Below are positions 43,952-52,669 of a stretch of DNA of 64,000 bases, piece by piece. Location of the stretch: contig JADKGC010000014.1 of NCBI GenBank assembly GCA_016717205.1, forward strand, positions 62,001-126,000, written 5' to 3'. Numbering within the stretch: position 1 is the stretch's first letter; each line of letters opens with the position of its first letter. The notes beneath the pieces were generated by a model. The model saw only the letters and a program-made list of their open reading frames with translations. It was not told the origin of the DNA and ran no database searches. A program made the position numbers and the translations under genes. The stretch comes from Candidatus Flexifilum breve. GTDB taxonomy: Bacteria > Chloroflexota > Anaerolineae > Aggregatilineales > Phototrophicaceae.

Positions 43952-44496
43952 AGATGTTTGGTCTCGAATTCCTCGCGGGTCATCCCGTAGATCAGTGCGT
44001 CGTGGTGCTGTCCCTGCGTGAAGATCATGCGCCGCAAGCGGCCTTCCAGCGTGAAGCCAAAATGCTCATGCATGCGCATTGATGGCTCGTTGAAGGCGAA
44101 AACCTCCGCGTTGACCTTTTGGTAGCCGCGTTCGTGGAAGAAGTAGCGGAAGAGGATGCGCAGCGCGTCGCTGGCGTAGCCCTTGCGTCGGTGGTTAGCA
44201 TCGATGAAGAAGCCGTAGCTGAATGTGCCATTACGCCGGTTGACCGTATGGGTGTTGAGTGAACCGACGACCACAGCGTCGAGGGTGGCGATGGTGAAGC
44301 GGAAAGTGTCCCCTTCACCCGTGACGCGCGCCTGACTTTGCACCCATTCACGGCGGGAGGTGGTCGACGTGGGAAACCAGATCTCGTAATCCATGCGCGA
44401 GCCGTCGGTGTCTTGCTCCCACGCGAAATAATGTTCAAAGTCCGACTCTTCGACTCCGCGCAAACGGACTCGCTCGCCGTGAAAAATGTTGCCCAT
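43948..44496 (-). CDS. GNAT family N-acetyltransferase (RimJ/RimL type)
   Basis: A 182-residue acetyl-CoA-dependent acetyltransferase. It starts MGNIFHGERVRLRGVEESDF, the usual RimJ-like opening. Motif A (acetyl-CoA pyrophosphate loop) is IDANHRRKGYASDALRILFR, and the C-terminal ERGYQKVNAEVFAFNEPSMR then HEHFGFTLEGRLR is conserved. The acceptor amine is unknown. I chose the ATG at 44496 with AGGA upstream. The longer reading would add an improbable Cys/Trp-rich leader. Its end overlaps the lipoate ligase end by 4 bases on the opposite strand. Confidence 0.9.
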   Translation of the reverse strand: MGNIFHGERVRLRGVEESDFEHYFAWEQDTDGSRMDYEIWFPTSTTSRREWVQSQARVTGEGDTFRFTIATLDAVVVGSLNTHTVNRRNGTFSYGFFIDANHRRKGYASDALRILFRYFFHERGYQKVNAEVFAFNEPSMRMHEHFGFTLEGRLRRMIFTQGQHHDALIYGMTREEFETKHL

Positions 44497-44581
44497 GTTG
44501 GATTGTTCCTGTCGGTTGTCTTGACGAACTAAAAGGCTTTGTGTTACCTTGAAATTAGAATAGATGTGCGTAAGGACTGGT

Positions 44582-45514
44582 ATGTCTGACGTTCGCCAAC
44601 TCCCCATGTTTCCGGCGCAGCCGCAGTCGGAAAATGACCTCAACCGCCACAGCGCCCTCAAAGACACGATCGCGCTGTTTCAACGCTTCCTGCTGCGCGA
44701 GGGCAAGTCGCAGCACACGCTCAAAGCGTTCACCGCCGACATGGGCGTGTTCAGCGAGTTTGCGGGCGACGAGGCCGCGCTTGGTTCATTCAGCACGGAG
44801 CGGCTCAACGAGTTTCTGCACTGGATGCAGCACGAGCGCGGCGTCCCGTGCAGCCAGAAGACCTATGCCCGGCGCGTGACCACGCTCAAAGTGTACTTCA
44901 AATGGCTCAATGCGATCCATGTGCTGGAAGTTGATCCGGCGCGGGCGGTGCTGCAAGTGCCGCAGGCTGCACCGCTGGCGGTCGTGCTGACGCCCGAAGA
45001 GGTCGACGAGGTGCTGGCCTTTGCGGCGAGTCTGCGGCGCGGCGACAAGCCGGATGCCCGCCCGGAAACGCTGTTCCGCCTGCTGCTGGAAACGGGCATC
45101 AAGAAGAATGAGACGCTCAGCCTGACGCCCGCCATGCTTGACCGCAGCGCCAATCCGCCGACGATCACCGTGCGGCATAAGAGCCAGAAAGACGTGTACA
45201 AAGAGCGCATCATCGAGGTCAGCCCGGCGTGGCTGCATGTGCTCGACGAATACCTCGGCGCGTATCTGCCCAAAGACGTGATTTTCAACTGTTCGCCGCG
45301 GACGCTCGAATATGTGCTGGAGGACCTGAGCGCCGTCGTGCCGATGAAGATCTCGTTTGAGATGATGCGCTGGACCTGTGCCGTGCGCGACTTCCGCGTC
45401 GGACTCGCGCCGGAGCAGATTCGCGACAAGCTCGGTTTGAGCGACATCACGTGGAACGACACGTATAAGCGCATTCAGAGGTTGGCGGCGGAACAGATCG
45501 CGCGGGAGCGGTAG
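44582..45514 (+). CDS. Tyrosine recombinase-like protein with altered catalytic residues
   Basis: A 310-residue protein with the two domains of phage-integrase/XerC proteins. The SAM-like core-binding domain (about 25-115) contains FQRFLLREGKSQHTLKAFTA and SQKTYARRVTTLKVYFKWL. The catalytic domain (about 130-305) contains LLLETGIKKNETLSLTPAML, where the first catalytic Arg would be and a Lys is found. MMRWTCAVRDFRVGL replaces the usual H-x-x-R box and keeps only the Arg. The final WNDTYKRIQRL may supply the nucleophile Tyr. The active site looks degenerate, so catalysis is doubtful. No att-like repeats are seen nearby. AAGGA precedes the ATG at 44582. Confidence 0.82.
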   Translation: MSDVRQLPMFPAQPQSENDLNRHSALKDTIALFQRFLLREGKSQHTLKAFTADMGVFSEFAGDEAALGSFSTERLNEFLHWMQHERGVPCSQKTYARRVTTLKVYFKWLNAIHVLEVDPARAVLQVPQAAPLAVVLTPEEVDEVLAFAASLRRGDKPDARPETLFRLLLETGIKKNETLSLTPAMLDRSANPPTITVRHKSQKDVYKERIIEVSPAWLHVLDEYLGAYLPKDVIFNCSPRTLEYVLEDLSAVVPMKISFEMMRWTCAVRDFRVGLAPEQIRDKLGLSDITWNDTYKRIQRLAAEQIARER

Positions 45515-45536
45515 TGGGAACGAGGACCGTTCTTGT

Positions 45537-45710
45537 GTAGGGATGCGATTTATCGCGTCTGCTGCTCTTGAAAAGGGAAACTGTGGACGCCATCAAGAAG
45601 GCGTCTAAAAAAAGGCGCACAGTTGTCTTGATGAGAGGGTTTTGTAGGGACAAGGCATGCCCTGTCCTCTGTATCCTTCTGTAGAAAATAGGACGAGGCA
45701 TGCCTCGTCC
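45537..45710. repeat. Cluster of four palindromic elements
   Basis: In order: GGATGCGATTTATCGCGTCT (45541-45560), GGACGCC with GGCGTCT (45585-45606, followed by a run of A), GGGACAAGGCATGCCCTGTCC-type (45647-45666), and a perfect GGACGAGGCATGCCTCGTCC (45691-45710). It represents both palindrome sub-families side by side between a recombinase-like gene and the rlmI gene. Confidence 0.8.
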
Positions 45711-45730
45711 CTACGAAGAAAAGTGTGTAC

Positions 45731-46918
45731 TCAGAACACCCGCACTAGCAGCCCTTTGAGGTATTCGCCTTCGGGGAAGGTGAGTGCCACGGGGTGATCC
45801 TCCGCTTGGCTCAGATAGCGCACAACTTGCCCCTGCCGACCGGAATCCGCCAGCGCGCCAAACACAATCTTTTGGAAAAGGTCACGCGTGATCGCCCCAG
45901 AGCACGAGAACGTCAGTAAATACCCCCCCGGCGCAATCACTTTGAACGCATTCAGATTGATGTCTTTATAGCCGCGCGCCGCCTTGTCGACCTGCTGCGC
46001 GTTGTGCGCGAATTTAGGCGGGTCGAGCACCACGACGTCATACTGGATTTTGCGATCCACGGTATCGCGCAGATATTCGAACACATCCGCTTGAATGAAT
46101 TCCACATTAGGTTCAGGAAACCCGTTGAGCGCGTAGATTTTCTCGGCGAGTTCGAGCACCTCGAACGAGGCATCGACGTTGGTCACCGTGCCGACATGGG
46201 AAAGGCCGAACCCGCCCGTGTAGCTGAACAGGTTGAGCAGGCGCAGCGACTCCCACTTGGGATCGGTCGACAGGAAATCGGAGAGCATGAGCTGGTTATC
46301 GCGCTGGTCGAGGTAGGTTCCGGTTTTGTGGCCCTTGCGCACATCGATAAACTCGATGCGCTTTTCGACTGCCACGCTGATGAGTTCGGGCGGTTCTTCG
46401 CCCCACAGCACGCCGGTCACTTCCTGCAAGCCTTCTTTGAAGCGGACATCCACATCACTGCGCTCGAAAATGCCCTTCGGCTGGAGCAGATCGGCGAGGA
46501 TGGTCGCGATCTCCTGCTTGCGCTGGTCGATGCCGAGCGTCAAGGCTTGGAGCACGAGCCAGTCGCCGTAGCGATCGACAATCAGTCCGGGCAGGTAGTC
46601 ATTCTCGGCGTTGATCAGCCGCTGCGCGCCGCCGCTGACCGCCAGTGGTCGACGGCTCGCGACCGAGCGCGCGATCATCTTGGCCCACCACTCCCCGTCG
46701 ATAACTTCGTCGTGCCAGGTGAGGAGTCGGACCTGAATCTGCGATTTTGGGTTCCAGTAGCCGCGCGCGAGGAACTTGCCTTTGCTGGAGACCACATCGA
46801 CGATATCGCCGGGGGCGGGACGGCCTTTCAACTCATCGATGGCGCCGGAAAAGACCCACGGATGCTGATTAATGATCGGTTTTTCCCGGTCGGCTTTGAT
46901 GACGATACGCGCTGACAT
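45731..46918 (-). CDS. rlmI: Class I SAM-dependent rRNA methyltransferase, RlmI-like
   Basis: Probably methylates a 23S rRNA cytosine at C5. The 395-residue protein has an N-terminal PUA domain (about 1-75, PIINQHPWVFSGAIDELKG, PGDIVDVVSSKGKFLARGYW). A middle EEHEC-like domain follows, then a Rossmann methyltransferase with LLNLFSYTGGFGLSHVG, FEVLELAEKIYALNG and the NPPY-like motif VVLDPPKFAHNAQQVDKAARG. GGYLLTFSCSGAI near the end carries the Cys of the RlmI family. The start at ATG 46918 has AAAGG upstream. The exact target base is inferred from the family. Confidence 0.9.
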   Translation of the reverse strand: MSARIVIKADREKPIINQHPWVFSGAIDELKGRPAPGDIVDVVSSKGKFLARGYWNPKSQIQVRLLTWHDEVIDGEWWAKMIARSVASRRPLAVSGGAQRLINAENDYLPGLIVDRYGDWLVLQALTLGIDQRKQEIATILADLLQPKGIFERSDVDVRFKEGLQEVTGVLWGEEPPELISVAVEKRIEFIDVRKGHKTGTYLDQRDNQLMLSDFLSTDPKWESLRLLNLFSYTGGFGLSHVGTVTNVDASFEVLELAEKIYALNGFPEPNVEFIQADVFEYLRDTVDRKIQYDVVVLDPPKFAHNAQQVDKAARGYKDINLNAFKVIAPGGYLLTFSCSGAITRDLFQKIVFGALADSGRQGQVVRYLSQAEDHPVALTFPEGEYLKGLLVRVF

Positions 46919-47084
46919 AGACGGCCTTTGCTTAGACATGCGAATGAATTTGCATTGTATCACAGGGCGGGTAGGCACAGGTGGCTAGGCGAAATCCACC
47001 TATCCTACCTAGCCGTTCGGCGGATTTCTTACGTTGAACTTGGACGTATAGTGATTACGAATTTGTTATACAAAGGTTCGACCT

Positions 47085-47516
47085 ATGCCGCTGACGACAT
47101 CCTGGCTCTTAGACAAGCGTGTTATCTACCTCTCGATTACGGACGCGGTGTCGAATGCTGACATCGAAGACATCCTCGATACGCAGTATCAACAATATGT
47201 GGACGGGATTGGCCCGGTGCATATGATCATCGATCTTGATCCCCAGACCGTGATCATGCCGTCTCTGATGCAGGCCCGGCAGCGGGCGTTTGGCGCTCTG
47301 AACGAGAAAGTCGGTTGGACGGTGGTCGTTAATGCGTCCACGCGCCTGATTCCGTTCACCGTGTCGCTGCTTAAACAGCTTAACAACATCCATGAGTACA
47401 AGAATGCGCGGACGGTCGACGAAGCCGTCGAGTTTTTGACCACGAACGATCCGTCACTCGCCTTCGCCGTAGGTACTGCCCTCGATTGGGCGGATGCACG
47501 CATTCGCGAAGCCTAA
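47085..47516 (+). CDS. Uncharacterised protein, first of two tandem paralogues (STAS-like)
   Basis: A 143-residue protein beginning MPLTTSWLLDKRVIYLSITD. The pattern of short strands and helices (AVSNADIEDILDTQ, GPVHMIIDLDPQTVIMPSLM, ARTVDEAVEFLTTNDPSLAF) resembles SpoIIAA/STAS-fold proteins, but this is a fold guess. It is about one-third identical by eye to the next gene. The two share their length, W-x-x-x-K-R-V-x-Y start, PVH-x-I-x-D core and V-E-F-L C-terminal motif. AAAGG precedes the start. Confidence 0.68.
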   Translation: MPLTTSWLLDKRVIYLSITDAVSNADIEDILDTQYQQYVDGIGPVHMIIDLDPQTVIMPSLMQARQRAFGALNEKVGWTVVVNASTRLIPFTVSLLKQLNNIHEYKNARTVDEAVEFLTTNDPSLAFAVGTALDWADARIREA

Positions 47517-47541
47517 AGACCGTTTAGATTGAGGAAGCAAC

Positions 47542-47973
47542 ATGCCGATTGAAGCGACCTGGATGGTCGAAAAGCGGGTCGTGTATTTTCACGCCTATGG
47601 GCAGGTGACCGGGGCGGATGTCGCGGCAGTCAAAGAGCTGCAGCTGCGCAACCATGATGAGGGGCTAGCACCGGTGCATACCATCGTCGATGTCCATTCC
47701 CCATCGATCAAGATTCCGTCCATTGCGCAGCTGCGCCAGTTTGGGTATACGTCCATGCATCCCAATACCGGGTGGATGCTGCTGCTCGGCAGCGAAAAGA
47801 GTGTTGTCACCTTTGGTGTGTCGGTGATCATTCAGATGGTCGGGTCCGATCACTTGAAGGTTGTGAAATCGATTCCCGAAATCGTCGAATTTCTGAACCA
47901 CAACGACCGTACCCTGCACCTCACGGTCGATGAGGTGCAGGACTACATTGACAGCCGCAAGGTCGCGACTTAA
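47542..47973 (+). CDS. Uncharacterised protein, second of two tandem paralogues (STAS-like)
   Basis: A 143-residue protein beginning MPIEATWMVEKRVVYFHAYG, the partner of the preceding gene from a local duplication. GLAPVHTIVDVHSPSIKIPS and VKSIPEIVEFLNHNDRTLHL match the equivalent segments of the first copy. A GAGGAAG ribosome site lies before the ATG, 25 bases after the first copy's stop, so the pair is an operon. The function is unknown. Its stop overlaps the ligA stop by 4 bases on the opposite strand. Confidence 0.68.
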   Translation: MPIEATWMVEKRVVYFHAYGQVTGADVAAVKELQLRNHDEGLAPVHTIVDVHSPSIKIPSIAQLRQFGYTSMHPNTGWMLLLGSEKSVVTFGVSVIIQMVGSDHLKVVKSIPEIVEFLNHNDRTLHLTVDEVQDYIDSRKVAT

Positions 47974-49985
47974 CCGCCGATCAAGCCGCGCAGTTCATCC
48001 TCGCTGATGATGGGCACGCCGAGCTTGGCGGCTTTTTCCGCTTTGCTCCCCGGTGAGTCACCCAGCAGCACGTAGCTCGTCTTTTTGCTCACGCTCCCAC
48101 TGATTTTGCCGCCGTGCGCCATGATCAGCTCTTCCGCCTGCTCACGGGTGAGCGTGGGCAGCGTCCCCGTCAGCACAAACGTCATTCCGGCTAACTGGTC
48201 GCCCGCCGCGATCCGTTCCTCGGCGCGCATGTTAACACCCGCTGTGATCAACTTATCCAACACGGCCCGGTGATACGGGTCGGCAAACCACTCCACTATC
48301 CCACGCGCCAGCACCTCACCGATGCCTTCGACGGCGTCCACTTCTTCGAGGGTGGCCGTCAGTAACCGATCCATCGAGCCGAAGGCCGCGGCGAGGTCAG
48401 CGGCGACGGTGCTGCCCACGCCTTCCACGCCGAGCGCGGTTAGCACGCGCTCAAACGGGCGGGTTTTCGCGGTCTCGATAGAGGCCAGCAGCTTTTGCAC
48501 CTTTTTGTCGGCAAAGCCTTCCAATTCCAGCAGTTGATCGGCGCGCAGGGCGAAGATATCGGCCTCGTCGTGGATCAGTCCCTTGTCGATCAGCGTTTTG
48601 ACGGTCTGCGAGCCCATACCGTCGATATCCAGCGCGCCGCGTGAGACGAAGAATTCGACCTGCCGCAAGATGCGTTCCGGGCAGTGGAGATTCGGGCAGT
48701 AGAAATCAACGCCCCCCTCGGGACGGATGATCGGCGTGCTGCAGAAGGGACAGTGCGCGGGCGGTTGGATGGCCTGCTCGGTGCCATCCCGCAGGGCGAC
48801 GACCGGCGCGGTCACGTTGGGGATCACGTCCCCCATGCGTTTGACGACGACTGTATCGCCGACGCGAATATCCAGCGCGGCGACGATGTCGTAGTTGTGC
48901 AGTGTCGCATTGCTGATGGTCGTGCCGCCGACGAACACGGGCTCCAACTGCGCGTTGGGAATCACACGGCCGGTGCGGCCAATGCTCACCACATGGCGGA
49001 GCAGCTTAGTCGTGCCTTCCTGCGCGGGGAATTTATAGGCGGTCGCGCCGCGTGGGTCTTTTCCCACAACGCCGAGCTCTCCGGCGACGCGCAGGTCGTT
49101 CACCTTGATGACGACGCCATCAATTTCGAAATCGAGTGTGTTTCTGCGGGATTCCCACGCGGGTATCTGCTGGATAACGTCGGATAACGTTGGATACAGC
49201 GCACTGTTCGGCGGGGTCTGAAACCCCATATCCCGCAGGTAATCCAGCATATCCCACTGTTTATCCAGCGTGATTCCCACAAGCTCGACGATCTGGTAGA
49301 GGAACGCGGTTAGCGGTCGAGTGGCGGTGATGCGGGAATCTTTTTGCTTAAGCGCGCCGGACGCCGCATTCCGCGCATTGATGAACACGGGCAGCCCCGC
49401 GGCGGCCTGCCGCTCGTTGAGCGCATCAAAATCCCGCTTGAGGAACATAACTTCACCGCGCACAACCAGTCGCTGCGGCGCGGGCTTGCCGTTGGGGTGC
49501 GCGGGAATGCGCAGCGGCACAGTGCGAATCGTCTTGATGTTGGGTGTAACCACATCACCGATTTCGCCGTTGCCGCGCGTCGCTGCCTGCGTGAGCACGC
49601 CGTTCTCGTAGGTGAGCACAACGGTCAGGCCGTCCAGCTTGGGTTCGACGGTATAGGCCAACTGTGTCCCAGCGGGCAGCAACCGCAAATTGCGTTCTTC
49701 CCACGCGCGGACTTCATCGGCGTTGTAGACGTTGGATAAGCTGAGGATAGGCGCGGGATGCCGGACTTTGGGAAAGTCTTCCGAGACATCGCTGCCGGAA
49801 CGCTGCGTCGGCGAATCCGGCGTGATGAGTTCGGGATGCGCCTTCTCTAGTTCAACCAACTCGTTATAAAGCCGATCAAATTCGCCGTCGGTGATGACGG
49901 GATCGCTCAGTACATAGTAGCGATAGCTGTGGTAATGCAGTTGTTCGCGCAGTTCATGGGCGCGTTGATTGACATCGACCGACAT
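47970..49985 (-). CDS. ligA: NAD-dependent DNA ligase
   Basis: Joins DNA nicks using NAD+. The 671-residue protein has the Ia domain (YHSYRYYVLSDPVITDGEFD) and the adenylation Lys 116 in the KxDG motif of VEPKLDGL. TRGNGEIGD and the OB fold follow. A zinc finger has four Cys (HCPFCSTPI to CPNLHCPERI). The HhH repeats come next (LLELEGFADKKVQKLLASIE, LGVEGVGSTVAADLA, EEVDAVEGIGEVLARGIVEW), then a C-terminal BRCT domain from about 590. It is full length. AGGAGAGG precedes the ATG. Confidence 0.97.
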   Translation of the reverse strand: MSVDVNQRAHELREQLHYHSYRYYVLSDPVITDGEFDRLYNELVELEKAHPELITPDSPTQRSGSDVSEDFPKVRHPAPILSLSNVYNADEVRAWEERNLRLLPAGTQLAYTVEPKLDGLTVVLTYENGVLTQAATRGNGEIGDVVTPNIKTIRTVPLRIPAHPNGKPAPQRLVVRGEVMFLKRDFDALNERQAAAGLPVFINARNAASGALKQKDSRITATRPLTAFLYQIVELVGITLDKQWDMLDYLRDMGFQTPPNSALYPTLSDVIQQIPAWESRRNTLDFEIDGVVIKVNDLRVAGELGVVGKDPRGATAYKFPAQEGTTKLLRHVVSIGRTGRVIPNAQLEPVFVGGTTISNATLHNYDIVAALDIRVGDTVVVKRMGDVIPNVTAPVVALRDGTEQAIQPPAHCPFCSTPIIRPEGGVDFYCPNLHCPERILRQVEFFVSRGALDIDGMGSQTVKTLIDKGLIHDEADIFALRADQLLELEGFADKKVQKLLASIETAKTRPFERVLTALGVEGVGSTVAADLAAAFGSMDRLLTATLEEVDAVEGIGEVLARGIVEWFADPYHRAVLDKLITAGVNMRAEERIAAGDQLAGMTFVLTGTLPTLTREQAEELIMAHGGKISGSVSKKTSYVLLGDSPGSKAEKAAKLGVPIISEDELRGLIGG

Positions 49986-49994
49986 GTTCCTCTC

Positions 49995-50579
49995 CTACGG
50001 CTGTGCAATCAGATAATCGGCGGCGGCCCAGCCGCTGCGCGTCGGGTCGTTGGGGTCTTCGATCTTCCACCACGTGATATCGCTGGCCTGTTCCGGCCCG
50101 CTGATCACGCGGAAGAGGGCGTTTTGTTCCGCCTGAAACAGAATCGTCTGGTCGAGGCCGGGTGCTTCACGCACATTCAGCCCGTCCGCGTCATTGCGCA
50201 CGGTTACGCCGACGGCGATGGTCAGCGGCGTGGGCGTGAAGATAATCGGCTGGAGCGTCGGCCCTTCGAGCGCGAACTCTGGTACGGGGATGGTTGTGCC
50301 ACCCGCCGCACCGCCTTGTGGGATAGCGGTGGGATTCGGCGTGACGGTTGCCAGCGAGGGCAGGGGCGTCTCGGTCGGCACGGCGGTGATGATCACCACG
50401 CGGGGATCGCCGCTGGCGGGAGTCCCGCCGCCGAGCGTGATCAACAATGTCACCAGCGCGACGACGATGGCGATCACAATCAGCAGCATGGCCGCAATCG
50501 ACCACGCGGGCAGGTAGAGGCCGCTGGTCTTCCGATCTGGTCGCTTGCGCCGGTTTTCCGGCATCTGGACATGACTCAT
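49995..50579 (-). CDS. Membrane-anchored protein with a C-terminal SH3-like domain
   Basis: A 194-residue protein. A short basic N-terminus (ENRRKRPDRKTSG) leads to one membrane helix (WSIAAMLLIVIAIVVALVTL). A Thr/Pro-rich linker (about 55-120) follows and then a bacterial SH3 domain (VTVRNDADGLNVREAPGLDQ, NALFRVISGPEQ, WWKIEDPNDPTRSGWAAADY). It should face outward and bind wall or protein. I chose the ATG at 50579, which overlaps the polX stop by 4 bases and has GGAGGGGGAAAG upstream. It probably belongs to one transcript with polX and ligA. Confidence 0.82.
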   Translation of the reverse strand: MSHVQMPENRRKRPDRKTSGLYLPAWSIAAMLLIVIAIVVALVTLLITLGGGTPASGDPRVVIITAVPTETPLPSLATVTPNPTAIPQGGAAGGTTIPVPEFALEGPTLQPIIFTPTPLTIAVGVTVRNDADGLNVREAPGLDQTILFQAEQNALFRVISGPEQASDITWWKIEDPNDPTRSGWAAADYLIAQP

Positions 50580-52312
50580 GCTTTCCCCCTCCCGGCAATC
50601 CACTGCTCAAACGTGGCGAGCGGCCACGTGTTGATGACGTTGGCGGCGGTCAGCCAGGCGCGCCGCCCGGTCGTGATGCCGTAACGCAGGTTGTCCATAT
50701 CAGCTTCGCTGTGGGCATCCGTGTCGATGGCGATCCAGATACCGAGTTCGGCGGCGCGGCGGGCGAGCGACGCTTCCAGATCGAGGCGGTGCGGGTTGGC
50801 ATTGATTTCCAGCGCTATCCCACTCTCTTTGGCGGCGGCGAACACGGCGTCCATGTCGAGATCGGCGGGGTCGCGCTCATTGACCAACTGCCCGCGCGGA
50901 TGCCCGATCAGATCGACGTGCGGGTTGCGAATCGCGTTGAGCAGCCGTGCGGTGACCTGTTCGCGCGGTTGGCGCAAACCCACATGCAGTGACGCGACGA
51001 CAAAATCTAACTCGGCGAGCACATCATCCGGGTAGTCGAGATCACCATCCGCTTTGATCTCCAATTCGACGCCGTGAAACACGCGGAACGGACGCAGCTC
51101 GGCATCCACGCGGCGAATTTCCTCGCGCTGGGCCAGCAGGCGTTCGACCGAAAGGCCGTTAGCAATGGTCGCGTTTTTCGAGTGGTCGGTGATGCAGATG
51201 TATTCGCGTCCACGCTTGATCGCTGCCTCCGCCATCTCGCGGATCGAGAGCTTGCCGTCGCTCCACGTGGTGTGCATGTGCAGATCGGCACGGATGTCGT
51301 TGATCGTGATGAGTGTGGGGATTTTCTTCGCCTGCGCCGCTTCGATCTCGCCCCAATCCTCGCGGATTTCGGGCGGCACCCATTGCAAACCTAGGAATTC
51401 GTACAGGGCTTCTTCGCTGTCGAACAGCAGAGGATCGCCGCCATTGACCGGCGTCAGCGCGTGTTCGTTGAGCGAATAGCCTTGTTGCAGCGCGAGTTCG
51501 CGCGTGTGAATGTTGTGCGCCTGCGACCCGCCGAAATACTGAATCGCTGTACCCCAACGCTCTGGCGCGAGCACGCGCAGATCGACTTGCAGGCCGCTGT
51601 GCGTTTCAATGCTGCTCTTGGTGTCGCCGTGACCGAGCACGCGCGAGACTTCCGGCAGCGTGACGAACGTATCCATGATCGGCTTGGCGTCGTAGCTGGC
51701 GACCAGCAGATCGACATCGCCGATGGTCGGCTTGCCGCGGCGGATGCTCCCGGCGATTTCACCCTTGAGCACGCTCGGCAGCGCCATCAGGCGGCTGAGG
51801 ATCGATTCGGCGGTGGGCAGCGCGTCGCCAAGGCGGATGCGGGTATTGGCCGCGCGCCGCTTGTAGGATTCGATGCCTTCGAGGATTTTGGCCTCGGATT
51901 TCGCGCCCATGCCCGCCATATCCCGCAGCTTGCCTTCGGTCGCGGCAGTTTCCAACGCTGCGAGCGTGGTGATGCCTGCGTCCCAGAACTGCTTGGCCTT
52001 TTTCGGACCGACGCCGTTGACGTGCAGAATCTCGACCACGCCCGGCGGCACTTCTTCGGCGAGGCGGTTGTAGAATTCCAATTGACCCGTTTCGAGGAGC
52101 TCGGTCAGCTTTTCCGCGATGATCTTGCCGACAAACGGAATTGTTTCCAGTTCCCCATCGGCGGCAATCGCCCGCAGGTCGCGCGGCAGTTCGCGCACCG
52201 CGCCCGCGACGTTACGGTAGGCCATGACACGGTGAATGATTTCACCTTTGATTTGCAGCATATCGGCAATCGTATCGAACAAGTCCGCAATCTCGCGGTT
52301 GGTCAGCGCCAT
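50576..52312 (-). CDS. polX: DNA polymerase/3'-5' exonuclease PolX
   Basis: A family X repair polymerase fused to a PHP exonuclease, 578 residues. The N-terminal helix-hairpin-helix region (ETIPFVGKIIAEKLTELLET, ILHVNGVGPKKAKQFWDAGI) and the polymerase palm are present. The palm has GSIRRGKPTIGDVDLLVAS, with its two metal Asp residues, and GLQVDLRV for the third. The PHP domain starts DLHMHTTWSDGKLSI, continues YICITDHSKNATIANGLS and VASLHVGLRQP, and ends EINANPHRLDL and AIDTDAHSEADM. It acts in base-excision or gap repair. A two-gene overlap with the SH3-like gene follows. Confidence 0.96.
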   Translation of the reverse strand: MALTNREIADLFDTIADMLQIKGEIIHRVMAYRNVAGAVRELPRDLRAIAADGELETIPFVGKIIAEKLTELLETGQLEFYNRLAEEVPPGVVEILHVNGVGPKKAKQFWDAGITTLAALETAATEGKLRDMAGMGAKSEAKILEGIESYKRRAANTRIRLGDALPTAESILSRLMALPSVLKGEIAGSIRRGKPTIGDVDLLVASYDAKPIMDTFVTLPEVSRVLGHGDTKSSIETHSGLQVDLRVLAPERWGTAIQYFGGSQAHNIHTRELALQQGYSLNEHALTPVNGGDPLLFDSEEALYEFLGLQWVPPEIREDWGEIEAAQAKKIPTLITINDIRADLHMHTTWSDGKLSIREMAEAAIKRGREYICITDHSKNATIANGLSVERLLAQREEIRRVDAELRPFRVFHGVELEIKADGDLDYPDDVLAELDFVVASLHVGLRQPREQVTARLLNAIRNPHVDLIGHPRGQLVNERDPADLDMDAVFAAAKESGIALEINANPHRLDLEASLARRAAELGIWIAIDTDAHSEADMDNLRYGITTGRRAWLTAANVINTWPLATFEQWIAGRGKA

Positions 52313-52669
52313 TTGTCCCTGCCTATTAGAACCTCTGTTCAGGAATAATTATACTTCATGAGCGAATTCGGGGAAAGCATGCCGCAACTTTCGTCCGATC
52401 TTCGTGTGGTTTAGGGATTGCTTGCCTTGCCCATTTGCAGCGGACGCAATGAATTGCGTCCCTACACTAACACCGCCTTCTCGTAGGGACGCGATTTATC
52501 GCGTCCGCAAACCACCACAACCAACTTGCAATCCGTGTTTGAGGTGTTTTGTGCACTTCTAGGTGCACATTGCCGTCGGCAATGGGACTGCCGTTAGGTT
52601 CCGCGCCGTTTCCCCTGAAATCGGGTATGCTAGACGGTATTGGGTCAGCGCATGGAGAGGACGCAGAAC
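52313..52669. repeat. Gene-free gap with two GGACGC-type palindromes
   Basis: GGACGCAATGAATTGCGTCC (52442-52461) and GGACGCGATTTATCGCGTCC (52487-52506) are 20-bp palindromes with CCTAC or GTAGG edges. TATGCT at 52626-52631 may be the -10 for the epimerase gene. I see no other gene between polX and the epimerase. Confidence 0.8.

Noticed and set aside
44582..45710. A prophage or integrative element marked by the recombinase
   Set aside because: No attachment-site duplication, tRNA target, phage or conjugation genes lie nearby. The neighbours are housekeeping genes.
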